This document shows, piece after piece, positions 29,001 to 41,000 of a stretch of DNA of 64,000 bases. The stretch lies in the NCBI GenBank assembly GCA_963663845.2, contig OY760650.2:3038001-3102000 (forward strand), in the 5' to 3' direction. The stretch comes from Versatilivorator sp963663845 (lineage in GTDB: Bacteria; Acidobacteriota; Terriglobia; Versatilivoradales; Versatilivoraceae). Every line of letters starts with the position of its first letter. Positions within the stretch are counted from its first letter, which is position 1. Both the position numbers and the translations under genes were made by a program. The notes below the pieces were generated by a model, which had not been told where the DNA came from, ran no database searches, and worked only from the letters and a program-made list of their open reading frames with translations.

Positions 29001-32000
29001 CAGTTGACCGAGGTGAAGGTCAGGGTGTTCTGGGTGCCGTCGGTGTCGGGATCGGTGTCGGCCAGGGTCAGGTCGGTGTCCCCGCCGGTCTTCCTGGTGA
29101 TGGTGATGGTCACGTTGTGGGTCGGCTTGGCGGTGAGCTTCAGCGTGTAGGTGGCCGAACTGCCTTCCGTCACCGAGAGCGGCGAGGTCGCCACCGTCAC
29201 TCCCGCCATGTCGTTTTCCACCTCGTTGGCCACCAGGTCGCTGATGGTCAGCGCGGAACCGTAGCGGGTGTCGGTGCTGGAGGCCGCGTGCTCGAAGGTG
29301 GCCGTGCCCTCGGAGGTGTCGTCGTCCTCGGCGGCGTTGACGGTCAGCGTCTGGGCCGTGTTCCAGTTGACCGAGGTGAAGGTCAGGGTGTTCTGGGTGC
29401 CGTCGGTGTCGGAGTCGGTGTCGGCCAGGGTCAGATCGGCGTCGCCGCCGTTCGCCTTCGTGATCGTGATCGTCACGTTGTGGGTCGGCTTGGCGGTGAG
29501 CTTCAGCGTGTAGGTGGCCGAACTGCCCTCCGTCACCGAGAGCGGCGAGGTCGCAACCGTGACCCCCGCCATGTCGTTCTCATCTTCGTTGGCCACCAGG
29601 TCGCCGATGGTCAGCGCGGAACCGTAGCGGGTGTCGGTGCTGGAGGCGGCGTGCTCGAAAGTGGCTGCGCCCTCGGAGGTGTCCTCGTCCTCGGCGGCGT
29701 TGACGGTCAGCGTCTGGGCGGTGTTCCAGTTGACCGAGGTGAAGGTCAGGGTGTTCTGGGTGCCGTCGGTGTCGGAGTCGGTGTCGGCCAGGGTCAGGTC
29801 CGTGTCGCCTCCGGTCTTCCGGGTGATGGTCACCGTCACGTTGTGGGTCGGCTTGGCGGTGAGCTTCAGCGTGTAGGTGGCCGAACTGCCTTCCGTCACC
29901 GAGAGCGGCGAGGTCGCCACCGTGACCCCCGCCATGTCGTTCTCATCTTCGTTGGCCACCAGGTCGCCGATCTCCAGCGAGGAGCCGTAGCGGGTGTCGG
30001 TGCTGGAGGCCGCGTGCTCGAAAGTGGCTGCGCCCTCGGAGGTGTCTTCGTCCTCGGCCGCGTTGACGGTCAGCGTCTGGGCTGTGTTCCAGTTGACGGA
30101 GGTGAAGGTCAGGGTGTTCTGGGTGCCGTCGGTGTCGGAGTCGGTGTCGGCCAGGGTCAGGTCGGTGTCCCCGCCGGTCTTCCTGGTGATCGTGATGGTC
30201 ACGTTGTGAGTCGGCTTGGCCGTCAGCACCAGCGTGTAGGTGGCCGAACTGCCCTCGTTGACGTTCAGCGCGGTCGGGGTGATGTCCACTCCCGCCATGT
30301 CGTTCTCATCTTCGTTGGCCACCAGGTCGCCGATCTCCAGCGAGGAGCCGTAGCGGTTGTCGGTGCTGGAGGCCGCGTGCTCGAAGGTGGCCGTGCCCTC
30401 GGAGGTGTCTTCGTCCTCGGCGGCGTTGACGGTCAGTGTCTGGGCGGTGTTCCAGTTGACCGAGGTGAAGGTCAGGGTGTTCTGGGTGCCGTCGGTGTCG
30501 GGATCGGTGTCGGCCAGGGTCAGGTCGGTGTCGCCCCCGGTCTTCCTGGTGATGGTGATGGTCACGTTGTGGGTCGGCTTGGCGGTGAGCTTCAGCGTGT
30601 AGGTGGCCGAACTGCCCTCCGTCACCGAGAGCGGAGAGGTCGCAACCGTGACCCCCGCACTGTCGTTCTCCACCTCGTTGGCCACCAGGTCGCCGATCTC
30701 CAGCGAGGAGCCGTAGCGGTTGTCGGTGCTGGAGGCGGCGTGCTCGAAAGTGGCTGCGCCCTCGGAGGTGTCTTCGTCCTCGGCGGCGTTGACGGTCAGC
30801 GTCTGGGCCGTGTTCCAGTTCGCGTCCGTGAAGGTCAGGGTGTTCTGGGTGCCGTCGGTGTCGGAGTCGGTGTCGGCCAGGGTCAGGTCCGCGTCGCCTC
30901 CGGTCTTCCTGGTGATGGTGATGGTCACGTTGTGGGTCGGCTTGGCGGTGAGCTTCAGCGTGTAGGTGGCCGAACTGCCTTCCGTCACCGAGAGCGGAGA
31001 GGTCGCAACCGTGACCCCCGCCATGTCGTTCTCATCTTCGTTGGCCACCAAGTCGCCGATAGCCAGCGAGGAGCCGTAGCGGGTGTCGGTGCTCGACGCC
31101 GCGTGCTCGAAGGTGGCTGCGCCGGCGGCCGTGTCTTCGTCCTCGGCCGCGTTGACCGTCAGCGTCTGGGCGGTGTTCCAGTTGACCGAGGTGAAGGTCA
31201 GGGTGTTCTGGGTGCCGTCGGTGTCGGAGTCGGTGTCGGCCAGGGTCAGGTCCGCATCGCCCCCGTTCGCCTTGGTGATGGTGATGGTCACGTTGTGGGT
31301 CGGCTTGGCCGTCAGCACCAGCGTGTAGGTCGCGTTGGACCCCTCCGTCACCGAGAGCGGAGAGGTCGCCACCGTCACTCCGGCACTGTCGTTTTCCACT
31401 TCGTTGGCCACCAGGTCGCCGATAGCCAGCGCGGAACCGTAGCGGGTGTCGGTGCTGGAGGCCGCGTGCTCGAAGGTGGCCGTGCCGGTGGCCGTGTCTT
31501 CGTCCTCGGCCGCGTTGACGGTCAGCGTCTGGGCCGTGTTCCAGTTGACGGAGGTGAAGGTCAGGGTGTTCTGGGTGCCGTCGGTGTCGGAGTCGGTGTC
31601 GGCCAGGGTCAGGTCGGTGTCGCCTCCGGTCTTCCGGGTTATGGTCACCGTCACGTTGTGGGTCGGCTTGGCGGTGAGCTTCAGCGTGTAGGTGGCCGAA
31701 CTGCCCTCCGTCACCGAGAGCGGCGAGGTCGCCACCTCCACCCCCGCCATGTCGTTTTCCACCTCGTTGGCCACCAGGTCGTCGATCTCCAGCGAGGAGC
31801 CGTAGCGGTTGTCGGTGCTCGACGCCGCATGCTCGAAGGTGGCCGTGCCGGTGGCCGTGTCCTCGTCCTCGGCCGCGTTGACGGTCAGCGTCTGGGCGGT
31901 GTTCCAGTTGACCGAGGTGAAGGTCAGGGTGTTCTGGGTGCCGTCGGTGTCGGAGTCGGTGTCGGCCAGGGTCAGGTCCGCATCGCCCCCGTTCGCCTTG

Positions 32001-35000
32001 GTGATGGTGATGGTCACGTTGTGGGTCGGCTTGGCCGTCAGCACCAGCGTGTAGGTGGCGTTGGACCCCTCCGTAACCGAGAGCGGCGAGGTTGCAACCG
32101 TCACTCCCGCCATGTCGTTTTCCACCTCGTTCGCCACCAGGTCGCCGATCTCCAGCGAGGAGCCGTAGCGGTTGTCGGTGCTGGAGGCGGCGTGCTCGAA
32201 AGTGGCCGTGCCCTCGGAGGTGTCCTCGTCCTCGGCCGCGTTGACGGTCAGCGTCTGGGCCGTGTTCCAGTTGACCGAGGTGAAGGTCAGGGTGTTCTGG
32301 GTGCCGTCGGTGTCGGAGTCGGTGTCGGCCAGGGTCAGGTCGGCGTCGCCGCCGTTCGCCTTGGTGATGGTGATCGTCACGTTGTGGGTCGGCTTGGCGG
32401 TGAGCTTCAGCGTGTAGGTGGCGTTGGAGCCTTCGGTCACGCTCAAAGGCGAGGTCTTCACCTCCACCCCGGCACTGTCGTTCTCCACCTCGGTCGCCAC
32501 CACGTCGTCGATGGTCAGCGCGGAGCCGTAGCGGGTGTCGGTGCTGGAGGCGGTGTGCTTGAAGGTGGCCGACCCCGCCGCCGTGTCTTCGTCCTCGGCC
32601 GCCTTCACCGTCACGTCCTGCGCCGTGTTCCAGTTCGCGTCCGTGAAGGTCAGCGTGGTCTGCTGGCCCGTGGTCCCCGTGTCCGTGTCGAAACTGAGAT
32701 CGCCGTCCGGTGTGGGCGTGCTCTTGGTCGCCACCGTCACCGTCACGTCGTGGGTCGGCTTGGCCGTCAGCTTCACCGCGTAGGTGGCCGAACTGCCCTC
32801 GTTGACGTTCAGCGCGGTCGGGGTGATGTCCACCCCGGCCATGTCGTTCTCATCTTCGTTGGCCACCAGGTCGCCGATGGCGAGGGAGGCCCCGTAGCGG
32901 TTGTCGGTGCTGGAGGCCGCGTGCTCGAAGGTGGCCGATCCCTCGGAGGTGTCGTCGTCCTCGGCGGCGTTGACGGTCAGCGTCTGGGCCGTGTTCCAGT
33001 TGACCGAGGTGAAGGTCAGGGTGTTCTGGGCGCCGTTGGTGTCGGGATCGGTGTCGGCCAGGGTCAGGTCGGCGTCGCCGCCGTTCGCCTTGGTGATGGT
33101 GATCGTCACGTTGTGGGTCGGCTTGGCGGTGAGCTTCAGCGTGTAGGTGGCCGAACTGCCTTCCGTCACCGAGAGCGGAGAGGTCGCCACCGTGACCCCT
33201 GCCATGTCGTTCTCATCTTCGTTGGCCACCAGGTCGCCGATAGCCAGCGAGGAGCCGTAGCGGGTGTCGGTGCTGGAGGCCGCGTGCTCGAAGGTGGCCG
33301 TGCCCTCGGAGGTGTCTTCGTCCTCGGCCGCGTTGACGGTCAGCGTCTGGGCGGTGTTCCAGTTCGCGTCCGTGAAGGTCAGGGTGTTCTGGGTGCCGTC
33401 GGTGTCGGAGTCGGTGTCGGCCAGGGTCAGGTCGGCGTCGCCCCCGTTCGCCTTGGTGATGGTGATGGTCACGTTGGCGGTGGGCTTGGCCGTCAGCACC
33501 AGCGTGTAGGTGGCGTTGGAGCCCTCCGTCACCGAGAGCGGCGAGGTCGCCACCGTCACTCCCGCCATGTCGTTCTCATCTTCGTTGGCCACCAGGTCGC
33601 CGATGGTCAGCGCGGAACCGTAGCGGGTGTCGGTGCTGGAGGCGGCGTGCTCGAAAGTGGCTGCGCCCTCGGAGGTGTCCTCGTCCTCGGCGGCGTTGAC
33701 GGTCAGCGTCTGGGCGGTGTTCCAGTTGACCGAGGTGAAGGTCAGGGTGTTCTGGGTGCCGTCGGTGTCGGAGTCGGTGTCGGCCAGGGTCAGGTCCGTG
33801 TCGCCTCCGGTCTTCCGGGTGATGGTCACCGTCACGTTGTGGGTCGGCTTGGCGGTGAGCTTCAGCGTGTAGGTGGCCGAACTGCCTTCCGTCACCGAGA
33901 GCGGCGAGGTCGCCACCGTGACCCCCGCCATGTCGTTCTCATCTTCGTTGGCCACCAGGTCGCCGATCTCCAGCGAGGAGCCGTAGCGGGTGTCGGTGCT
34001 GGAGGCCGCGTGCTCGAAAGTGGCTGCGCCCTCGGAGGTGTCTTCGTCCTCGGCCGCGTTGACGGTCAGCGTCTGGGCTGTGTTCCAGTTGACGGAGGTG
34101 AAGGTCAGGGTGTTCTGGGTGCCGTCGGTGTCGGAGTCGGTGTCGGCCAGGGTCAGGTCGGTGTCCCCGCCGGTCTTCCTGGTGATCGTGATGGTCACGT
34201 TGTGAGTCGGCTTGGCCGTCAGCACCAGCGTGTAGGTGGCCGAACTGCCCTCGTTGACGTTCAGCGCGGTCGGGGTGATGTCCACTCCCGCCATGTCGTT
34301 CTCATCTTCGTTGGCCACCAGGTCGCCGATCTCCAGCGCGGAACCGTAGCGGTTGTCGGTGCTGGAGGCCGCGTGCTCGAAGGTGGCCGTGCCCTCGGAG
34401 GTGTCTTCGTCCTCGGCGGCGTTGACGGTCAGCGTCTGGGCGGTGTTCCAGTTGACCGAGGTGAAGGTCAGGGTGTTCTGGGTGCCGTCGGTGTCGGAGT
34501 CGGTGTCGGCCAGGGTCAGGTCGGCGTCCCCGCCGTTCGCCTTGGTGATGGTGATCGTCACGTTGTGGGTCGGCTTGGCGGTGAGCTTCAGCGTGTAGGT
34601 GGCCGAGGAGCCCTCGGTAACGCTCAAAGGAGAGGTCTTCACCTCCACCCCCGCCATGTCGTTCTCATCTTCGTTGGCCACCAGGTCGCCGATGGCGAGA
34701 CTGCTGCCGTAGCGGGTGTCGGTGCTCGACGCCGCGTGCTCGAAGGTGGCCGTGCCGGCGGCCGTGTCTTCGTCCTCGGCCGCGTTGACCGTCAGCGTCT
34801 GGGCCGTGTTCCAGTTGACGGAGGTGAAGGTCAGGGTGTTCTGGGTGCCGTCGGTGTCGGAGTCGGTGTCGGCCAGGGTCAGGTCCGTGTCCCCGCCGGT
34901 CTTCCTGGTGATGGTCACCGTCACGTTGTGGGTCGGCTTGGCGGTGAGCTTCAGCGTGTAGGTGGCCGAACTGCCTTCCGTCACCGAGAGCGGCGAGGTC

Positions 35001-38000
35001 GCAACCGTGACCCCCGCCATGTCGTTCTCATCTTCGTTGGCCACCAGGTCGCCGATGGCGAGCGAGGAACCGTAGCGGTTGTCGGTGCTGGAGGCGGCGT
35101 GCTCGAAAGTGGCCGTGCCCTCGGAGGTGTCCTCGTCCTCGGCCCCGTTGACCGTCAGCGTCTGGGCGGTGTTCCAGTTGACGGAGGTGAAGGTCAGGGT
35201 GTTCTGGGTGCCGTCGGTGTCGGAGTCGGTGTCGGCCAGGGTCAGGTCCGCATCGCCGCCGTTCGCCTTGGTGATCGTGATGGTCACGTTGTGAGTCGGC
35301 TTGGCCGTCAGCACCAGCGTGTAGGTGGCGTTGGAGCCTTCCGTCACCGAGAGCGGCGAGGTCGCCACCGTCACTCCCGCCATGTCGTTCTCATCTTCGT
35401 TGGCCACCAGGTCGCCGATAGCGAGGGAGGAGCCGTAGCGGGTGTCGGTGCTGGAGGCGGCGTGCTCGAAAGTGGCTGCGCCCTCGGAGGTGTCCTCGTC
35501 CTCGGCGGCGTTGACGGTCAGCGTCTGGGCGGTGTTCCAGTTGACGGAGGTGAAGGTCAGGGTGTTCTGGGTGCCGTCGGTGTCGGAGTCGGTGTCGGCC
35601 AGGGTCAGGTCCGCATCGCCCCCGTTCGCCTTCGTGATCGTGATGGTCACGTTGTGGGTCGGCTTGGCTGTCAGCACCAGCGTGTAGGTGGCGTTGGACC
35701 CCTCCGTCACCGAGAGCGGCGAGGTCGCCACCGTGACCCCCGCCATGTCGTTCTCATCTTCGTTGGCCACCAGGTCGCCGATAGCGAGACTGCTGCCGTA
35801 GCGGGTGTCGGTGCTGGAGGCGGCGTGCTCGAAGGTGGCCGTGCCGGTGGCCGTGTCTTCGTCCTCGGCGGCGTTGACGGTCAGCGTCTGGGCGGTGTTC
35901 CAGTTGACCGAGGTGAAGGTCAGGGTGTTCTGGGTGCCGTCGGTGTCGGGGTCGGTGTCGGCCAGGGTCAGGTCCGCATCGCCCCCGTTCGCCTTGGTGA
36001 TCGTGATGGTCACGTTGTGGGTCGGCTTGGCCGTCAGCACCAGCGTGTAGGTGGCATTGGACCCCTCCGTCACCGAGAGCGGCGAGGTTGCAACCGTCAC
36101 TCCCGCCATGTCGTTTTCCACCTCGTTGGCCACCAAGTCGTCGATGGCGAGACTGCTGTCGTAGCGGTTGTCGGTGCTGGAGGCCGCGTGCTCGAAGGTG
36201 GCTGCGCCCTCGGCCGTGTCTTCGTCCTCGGCGGCGTTGACGGTCAGCGTCTGGGTGGTGTTCCAGTTGACCGAGGTGAAGGTCAGGGTGTTCTGGGTGC
36301 CGTCGGTGTCGGAGTCGGTGTCGGCCAGGGTCAGGTCGGCGTCCCCTCCGTTCGCCTTGGTGATGGTGATGGTCACGTTGGCGGTGGGCTTGGCCGTCAG
36401 CACCAGCGTGTAGGTGGCGTTGGACCCCTCCGTCACCGAGAGCGGCGAGGTCGCCACCGTCACTCCCGCCATGTCATTTTCCACCTCGTTGGCCACCAGG
36501 TCGTCGATCTCCAGCGAAGACCCGAAGCGGTTGTCGGTGCTGGAGGCCGCGTGCTCGAAGGTGGCCGTGCCGGTGGCCGTGTCTTCGTCCTCGGCCGCGT
36601 TGACGGTCAGCGTCTGGGCGGTGTTCCAGTTCGCGTCCGTGAAGGTCAGGGTGTTCTGGGCGCCGTCGGTGTCGGGGTCGGTGTCGGCCAGGGTCAGGTC
36701 GGCGTCCCCTCCGTTGGCCTTGGTGATGGTGATGGTCACGTTGGCGGTGGGCTTGGCCGTCAGCACCAGCGTGTAGGTGGCGTTGGACCCCTCCGTCACC
36801 GAGAGCGGCGAGGTCGCCACCGTCACTCCCGCCATGTCGTTTTCCACCTCGTTGGCCACCAGGTTGCCGATGGTCAGCGAGGAGCCGAAGCGGTTGTCGG
36901 TGCTGGAGGCCGCGTGCTCGAAAGTGGCCGTGCCGGCGGCCGTGTCTTCGTCCTCGGCGGCGTTGACCGTCAGCGTCTGGGCGGTGTTCCAGTTGACCGA
37001 GGTGAAGGTCAGGGTGTTCTGGGTGCCGTCGGTGTCGGAGTCGGTGTCGGCCAGGGTCAGGTCGGCGTCGCCTCCGGTCTTCCTGGTGATCGTGATCGTC
37101 ACGTTGTGGGTCGGCTTGGCGGTGAGCTTCAGCGTGTAGGTGGCCGAGGAGCCCTCGGTAACGCTCAGCGGCGAGGTCGCCACCTCGACTCCGGGCGTCA
37201 CTACCGCAATGTCGAAGGTGAGGGTGGCGGTGTCGCCGTCGATGTCGGTCACCCTCCAGGTGTAGGTGGCCGCGGCCTGGACCGTGGTCGGCGTGCCGGT
37301 GATCCGGCGGGTGGCCGCAGCCAGGGTCAAACCGTCCGGCGGGTCCGGGCTGAGGTCGTAGCTCAGCGGCGCGTTGCCCCCGGTGGCCTCCGGCAGGGCC
37401 AGCGCCGTGATCGCCTCGCCCACCGTCCAGCTCCGGTTGGCGATCGTCTGGCTGCCGAAGCTGGGCGTGGTGTCCTCCACGATCGCGATCTTGAAGGTGA
37501 GCGTGGCGGTGTCGGGGTCCACTTCGTCGCCGTCGGTCACCGTGTAGGTGTAGGTGGCGGCGGCGGTCACCGTGGTCGGCGTGCCGGTGATTTCGCGGGT
37601 GACCGAGTTGAACCTCAGGCCGGTCGGCAGGGGCGGGGCAAGGGAGTAGGTGAGCGCGCCGTCGCCGCCGAGGCCCGCCGGCAGCGTCAGCGTGGCGATC
37701 GCCGAGTCCTCCACCCAGCTCTGGTCCGAGACCGTCTCCTCGAACCGCAGCGTGACGTCGGGGGCAATGGTGATGTCGAACCTCAGCGAGGCGGTGTTGC
37801 CGTCCACGTCCCGCGCCGTGTAGGTGTGGGTGGCCGCCGCCTGCGGGTCCGTGGGCGTGCCGGTGATCTGGCGCATGGCGCCGTCGAACCGCAGCCCCGC
37901 CGGGAGCGGGCTCACGCTGTAGGCGAGCGCGCCGTTGCCGCCCACCGCGGCCGGCAGGGAGAGGGTCGGGATCGCCTGGTTCTCGGTCCAGCTCTGATTG

Positions 38001-41000
38001 GCGACCGTGCCTTCGCCGAAGCTCGGGCCTGGGGTCGCGGTCGCCGTCTCCGAGACATCGCCGAAACCAAACGTGTTCGCCGCCTGCACCTCGAAGGCAT
38101 AGGTGGTGCCGTTGGTGAGTCCGGTGACGAGGTGGCCGGTCGTCGAAGCGCCACTGCGCGGCACCGGCCGCCAGACGCCGCCGGCGGCCGAGGCGCCGCC
38201 GGATCTCGCCACCTGGTACCGGTACTGCCAACTCCGCGCCGAGCGCTGCGCGGGCCAGGCCAGCCGAACCTGCCCGGCGCCGGGCGTGGCCGCGAGCGAA
38301 GACCTGGGCGGACTCGCGTAAGCGGTTCTCTCTATCTGGTGTTGCCCTGTCACGTCCGAGGCGTGGCCGTGGCCGGCGTTGTTCACGCCCCGCACCTGGA
38401 AGACGAAACAGGTTAACTGGGGAACGGGATGGAGCGCGCTCACCGTGAACACCCTTTCCCGCCATGACCGGCCGGGTCTCGGAACGTTCGCCCAGGCGCT
38501 CCAGGTGCCCCCGGAGGGCGGCGTTGAAGCACACCCTACCTCGACCGACCTGAACCGGTATTGATAGCTCGTCACGTCCGGGTGTGTATTCAGAATCATT
38601 TTGACGTGGTTTAGTGATGCGGCTCCGTACGGGCTGATATTGAAACCGATTTTAGGAGGCCTCGCCGTCCGCGCCATGGGCATCGCCGTCGCCGTGGCGG
38701 CCGGGCCGGTGCCGACGGCGTTTACCGCCCGCAGCTCGAAGGTGTATTCTACGCCGTTCGTCAGTCCCGTCACGGCATGCGCAAAGGTCACAGTGAAGCG
38801 GTCCGGGACGTCGGTCCACGCCCTCCACGAGCCGTTGCCAGCGCGGTAGCGGTACTCCCAATACTCGCGCTTTCCGTGGTCGTCCCACGTGAGTACAACC
38901 AGCCTGTCGCCCGGCTGCGCCGTCAGGCTGCTGGTCACCGGCGGCGCCTGAGAGATCGGCGCGCCGCCCCTGCGGGTGGCTGGCCCCGGGCCGGATCGGT
39001 TCACTGCCCGCAACTCGACGTCATATCGGACACCGTTGGTCAGACCGGTTATCTTAACGTCGGTCGTCGAGCCTCCACCGGACACGGTCGCCCACTCGCT
39101 CCACGGCCCCGGACCCTGCTCCGTCCTGGACCGGTATTGCCAGCCCGTCACCCTCGGCAGCCTGTCCCAATAGACGTGGAGCAGCCGGTTGTCCAGTCTG
39201 ATCCGGGTAATCCGGGGCGCCGACGGTGGCGGTTGCGGGATGTCCGTCACCTCGGCCGAGGCGGGGCCGGGGCCGCTCGCGTTGCGCGCCCGCGCCTGGA
39301 AGGTGTAGCTCGAATAGTTGTTCAGGCCCCGCGGGGTGTAGCCGGTGGTGGCGGCGCTGCTGAAGGGCACCGGCCGCCAGACGTCGGAGGCGCCGGCCCC
39401 GCGCGTCTGGCGGTATTCCCAGGAATCGGACACCGCCTGCGCCGGCCAGGACAGCACGACCCTCCGATCGCCCGGCCTCGCCGTCAGGGCCGGCTTGGCT
39501 GGGGCCGCCTTCGGGGTGGCCGTGGCCGGGTCCGACTTCGGGCCCGGCCCGGCCGCGTTGCGCCCCCGGACCTCGAAGGTATGAACCGCGCCGTTGGTCA
39601 GGTTCGGGACCGCGTAGCGGGTGGTGGCGGCGCCGTCGCCCGGACCGGCGATCCAGTCGCCGAAGGTGCGGGTCCCCGCCCGGAAGCGGTATTCCCAGGA
39701 ACTCGCCGCCGCCAGCGCGTCCCAGCTCAGGGTCACCTGCCGGTCGCCGGCCATGGCGGTGAGGCCCGCGGGCTTGCCGGGTCTGGCGAACGGGGTCGCC
39801 GCCCGCCCCTGCGAAAACGGACTCGTCACGGTGTTGCCCTGGGTTTTCCGCGCCTGGATGCGGAAGGTGTAGGAGGTGCCGTTGGTCAGGCCCGTCACCT
39901 TGTGGCTGGTCGCCCCACCGTCACTGATGGTGTTGGATGCGCCGAAACTGCCCCCCTCCACCGCTTGCTGCCATTTCCATTCGTCCACGCCGGACAGGGC
40001 GTCCCAGCTCAACGTCACTTCGCCGTCGCCGGCCCGGACTCGGAAGCCGGCCGGTGGTACGCCGAAGCCGGTCGTCTCCGTGGCGGAGTCCGACGCCGGA
40101 CCGGCGCCGGTGGAGTTCACGGCCCGCACCTGGAAGGAGTACGCCGTCAACGGGGCCAGGGCGGACACAGAAAAAGAGAACTTGCTGCCGGAGGGGGTTG
40201 CGGGAGCGCACGCCGTCCAGGCGCCCCACGGGGCGCTTCCCGTCCGCTGCCGGCACTCCCAGCTCAGGGTTCGCCACCCGCTGGGCGCATCCCATTGCAG
40301 GGAGACCCCCGAAGGAGCGACGTAGCTGGCGGCCAGGCCGGTGGGCTTGGCCGGCAGCGCCCGCGGGGTCGCCGACAGCACCTCCGAAAACGGACCGTTG
40401 TAGCCCTGGCCCTGATGTACCCGGCGCGCCCGGATCCGGAAGGTGTAGGTGGTGTCGTTGGTCAGGCCCGTCACCTCGTAGCCGGTCGCCTGGCCGTCGG
40501 AAAGGCTCCGACTGCCGCCAAAAATGGTTCCCACCGCCGACCACTCGATCCACCAGGCGCTCGCGCCGGCCATCGAGTCCCAGCGCAACGTCACCTCGCC
40601 GTCGCCGCCGGTGACCCGGAAGCCCGTGGGCTTCTGCGGACGAAACTCCGTCGGGGTCGCGGTCGCCGAATCGGACGCCGGCCCCTCGCCCACGACGTTC
40701 TTCGCCCGCACCTCGAAGGTGTAGGCCGCGCCGTTGGTCAGGCCGGTCACCACGTGGCCGGTGGTCGCCGCGCCACTCATGGGCACGGCCGTCCAGGCGC
40801 CCCAGGCGGCGCTTCCCACCCGCTGCCGGTACTCCCAGGAGTCCGCGGTCGCCAGCGCGGTCCAGCCCAGCGCCACCGACTGGTGGCTTCCCTGCGCGGT
40901 CACCCCGGCGGGCTTGGGCGGCCGTCCCGGGGTCTCGGTGACCGGATCGGACGCCGGCCCGTCGGCGTGGGCGTTGCGCGCCCGCACCTCGAAGCTGTAT

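Noticed and set aside
9030..37195. Shared origin of the non-coding 359/369 bp and the coding 363/366 bp arrays
   Set aside because: The lengths are similar, but I found no sequence similarity between the units; the match in period looks coincidental.
24197..38416. Open frame of 4739 codons on the plus strand, antisense to the giant gene
   Set aside because: It is created by the repeated 363/366-base coding units: any frame lacking a stop in one unit stays open in all. Its product is His/Arg/Gly/Val-rich with no family resemblance, whereas the minus-strand frame gives clear domains.
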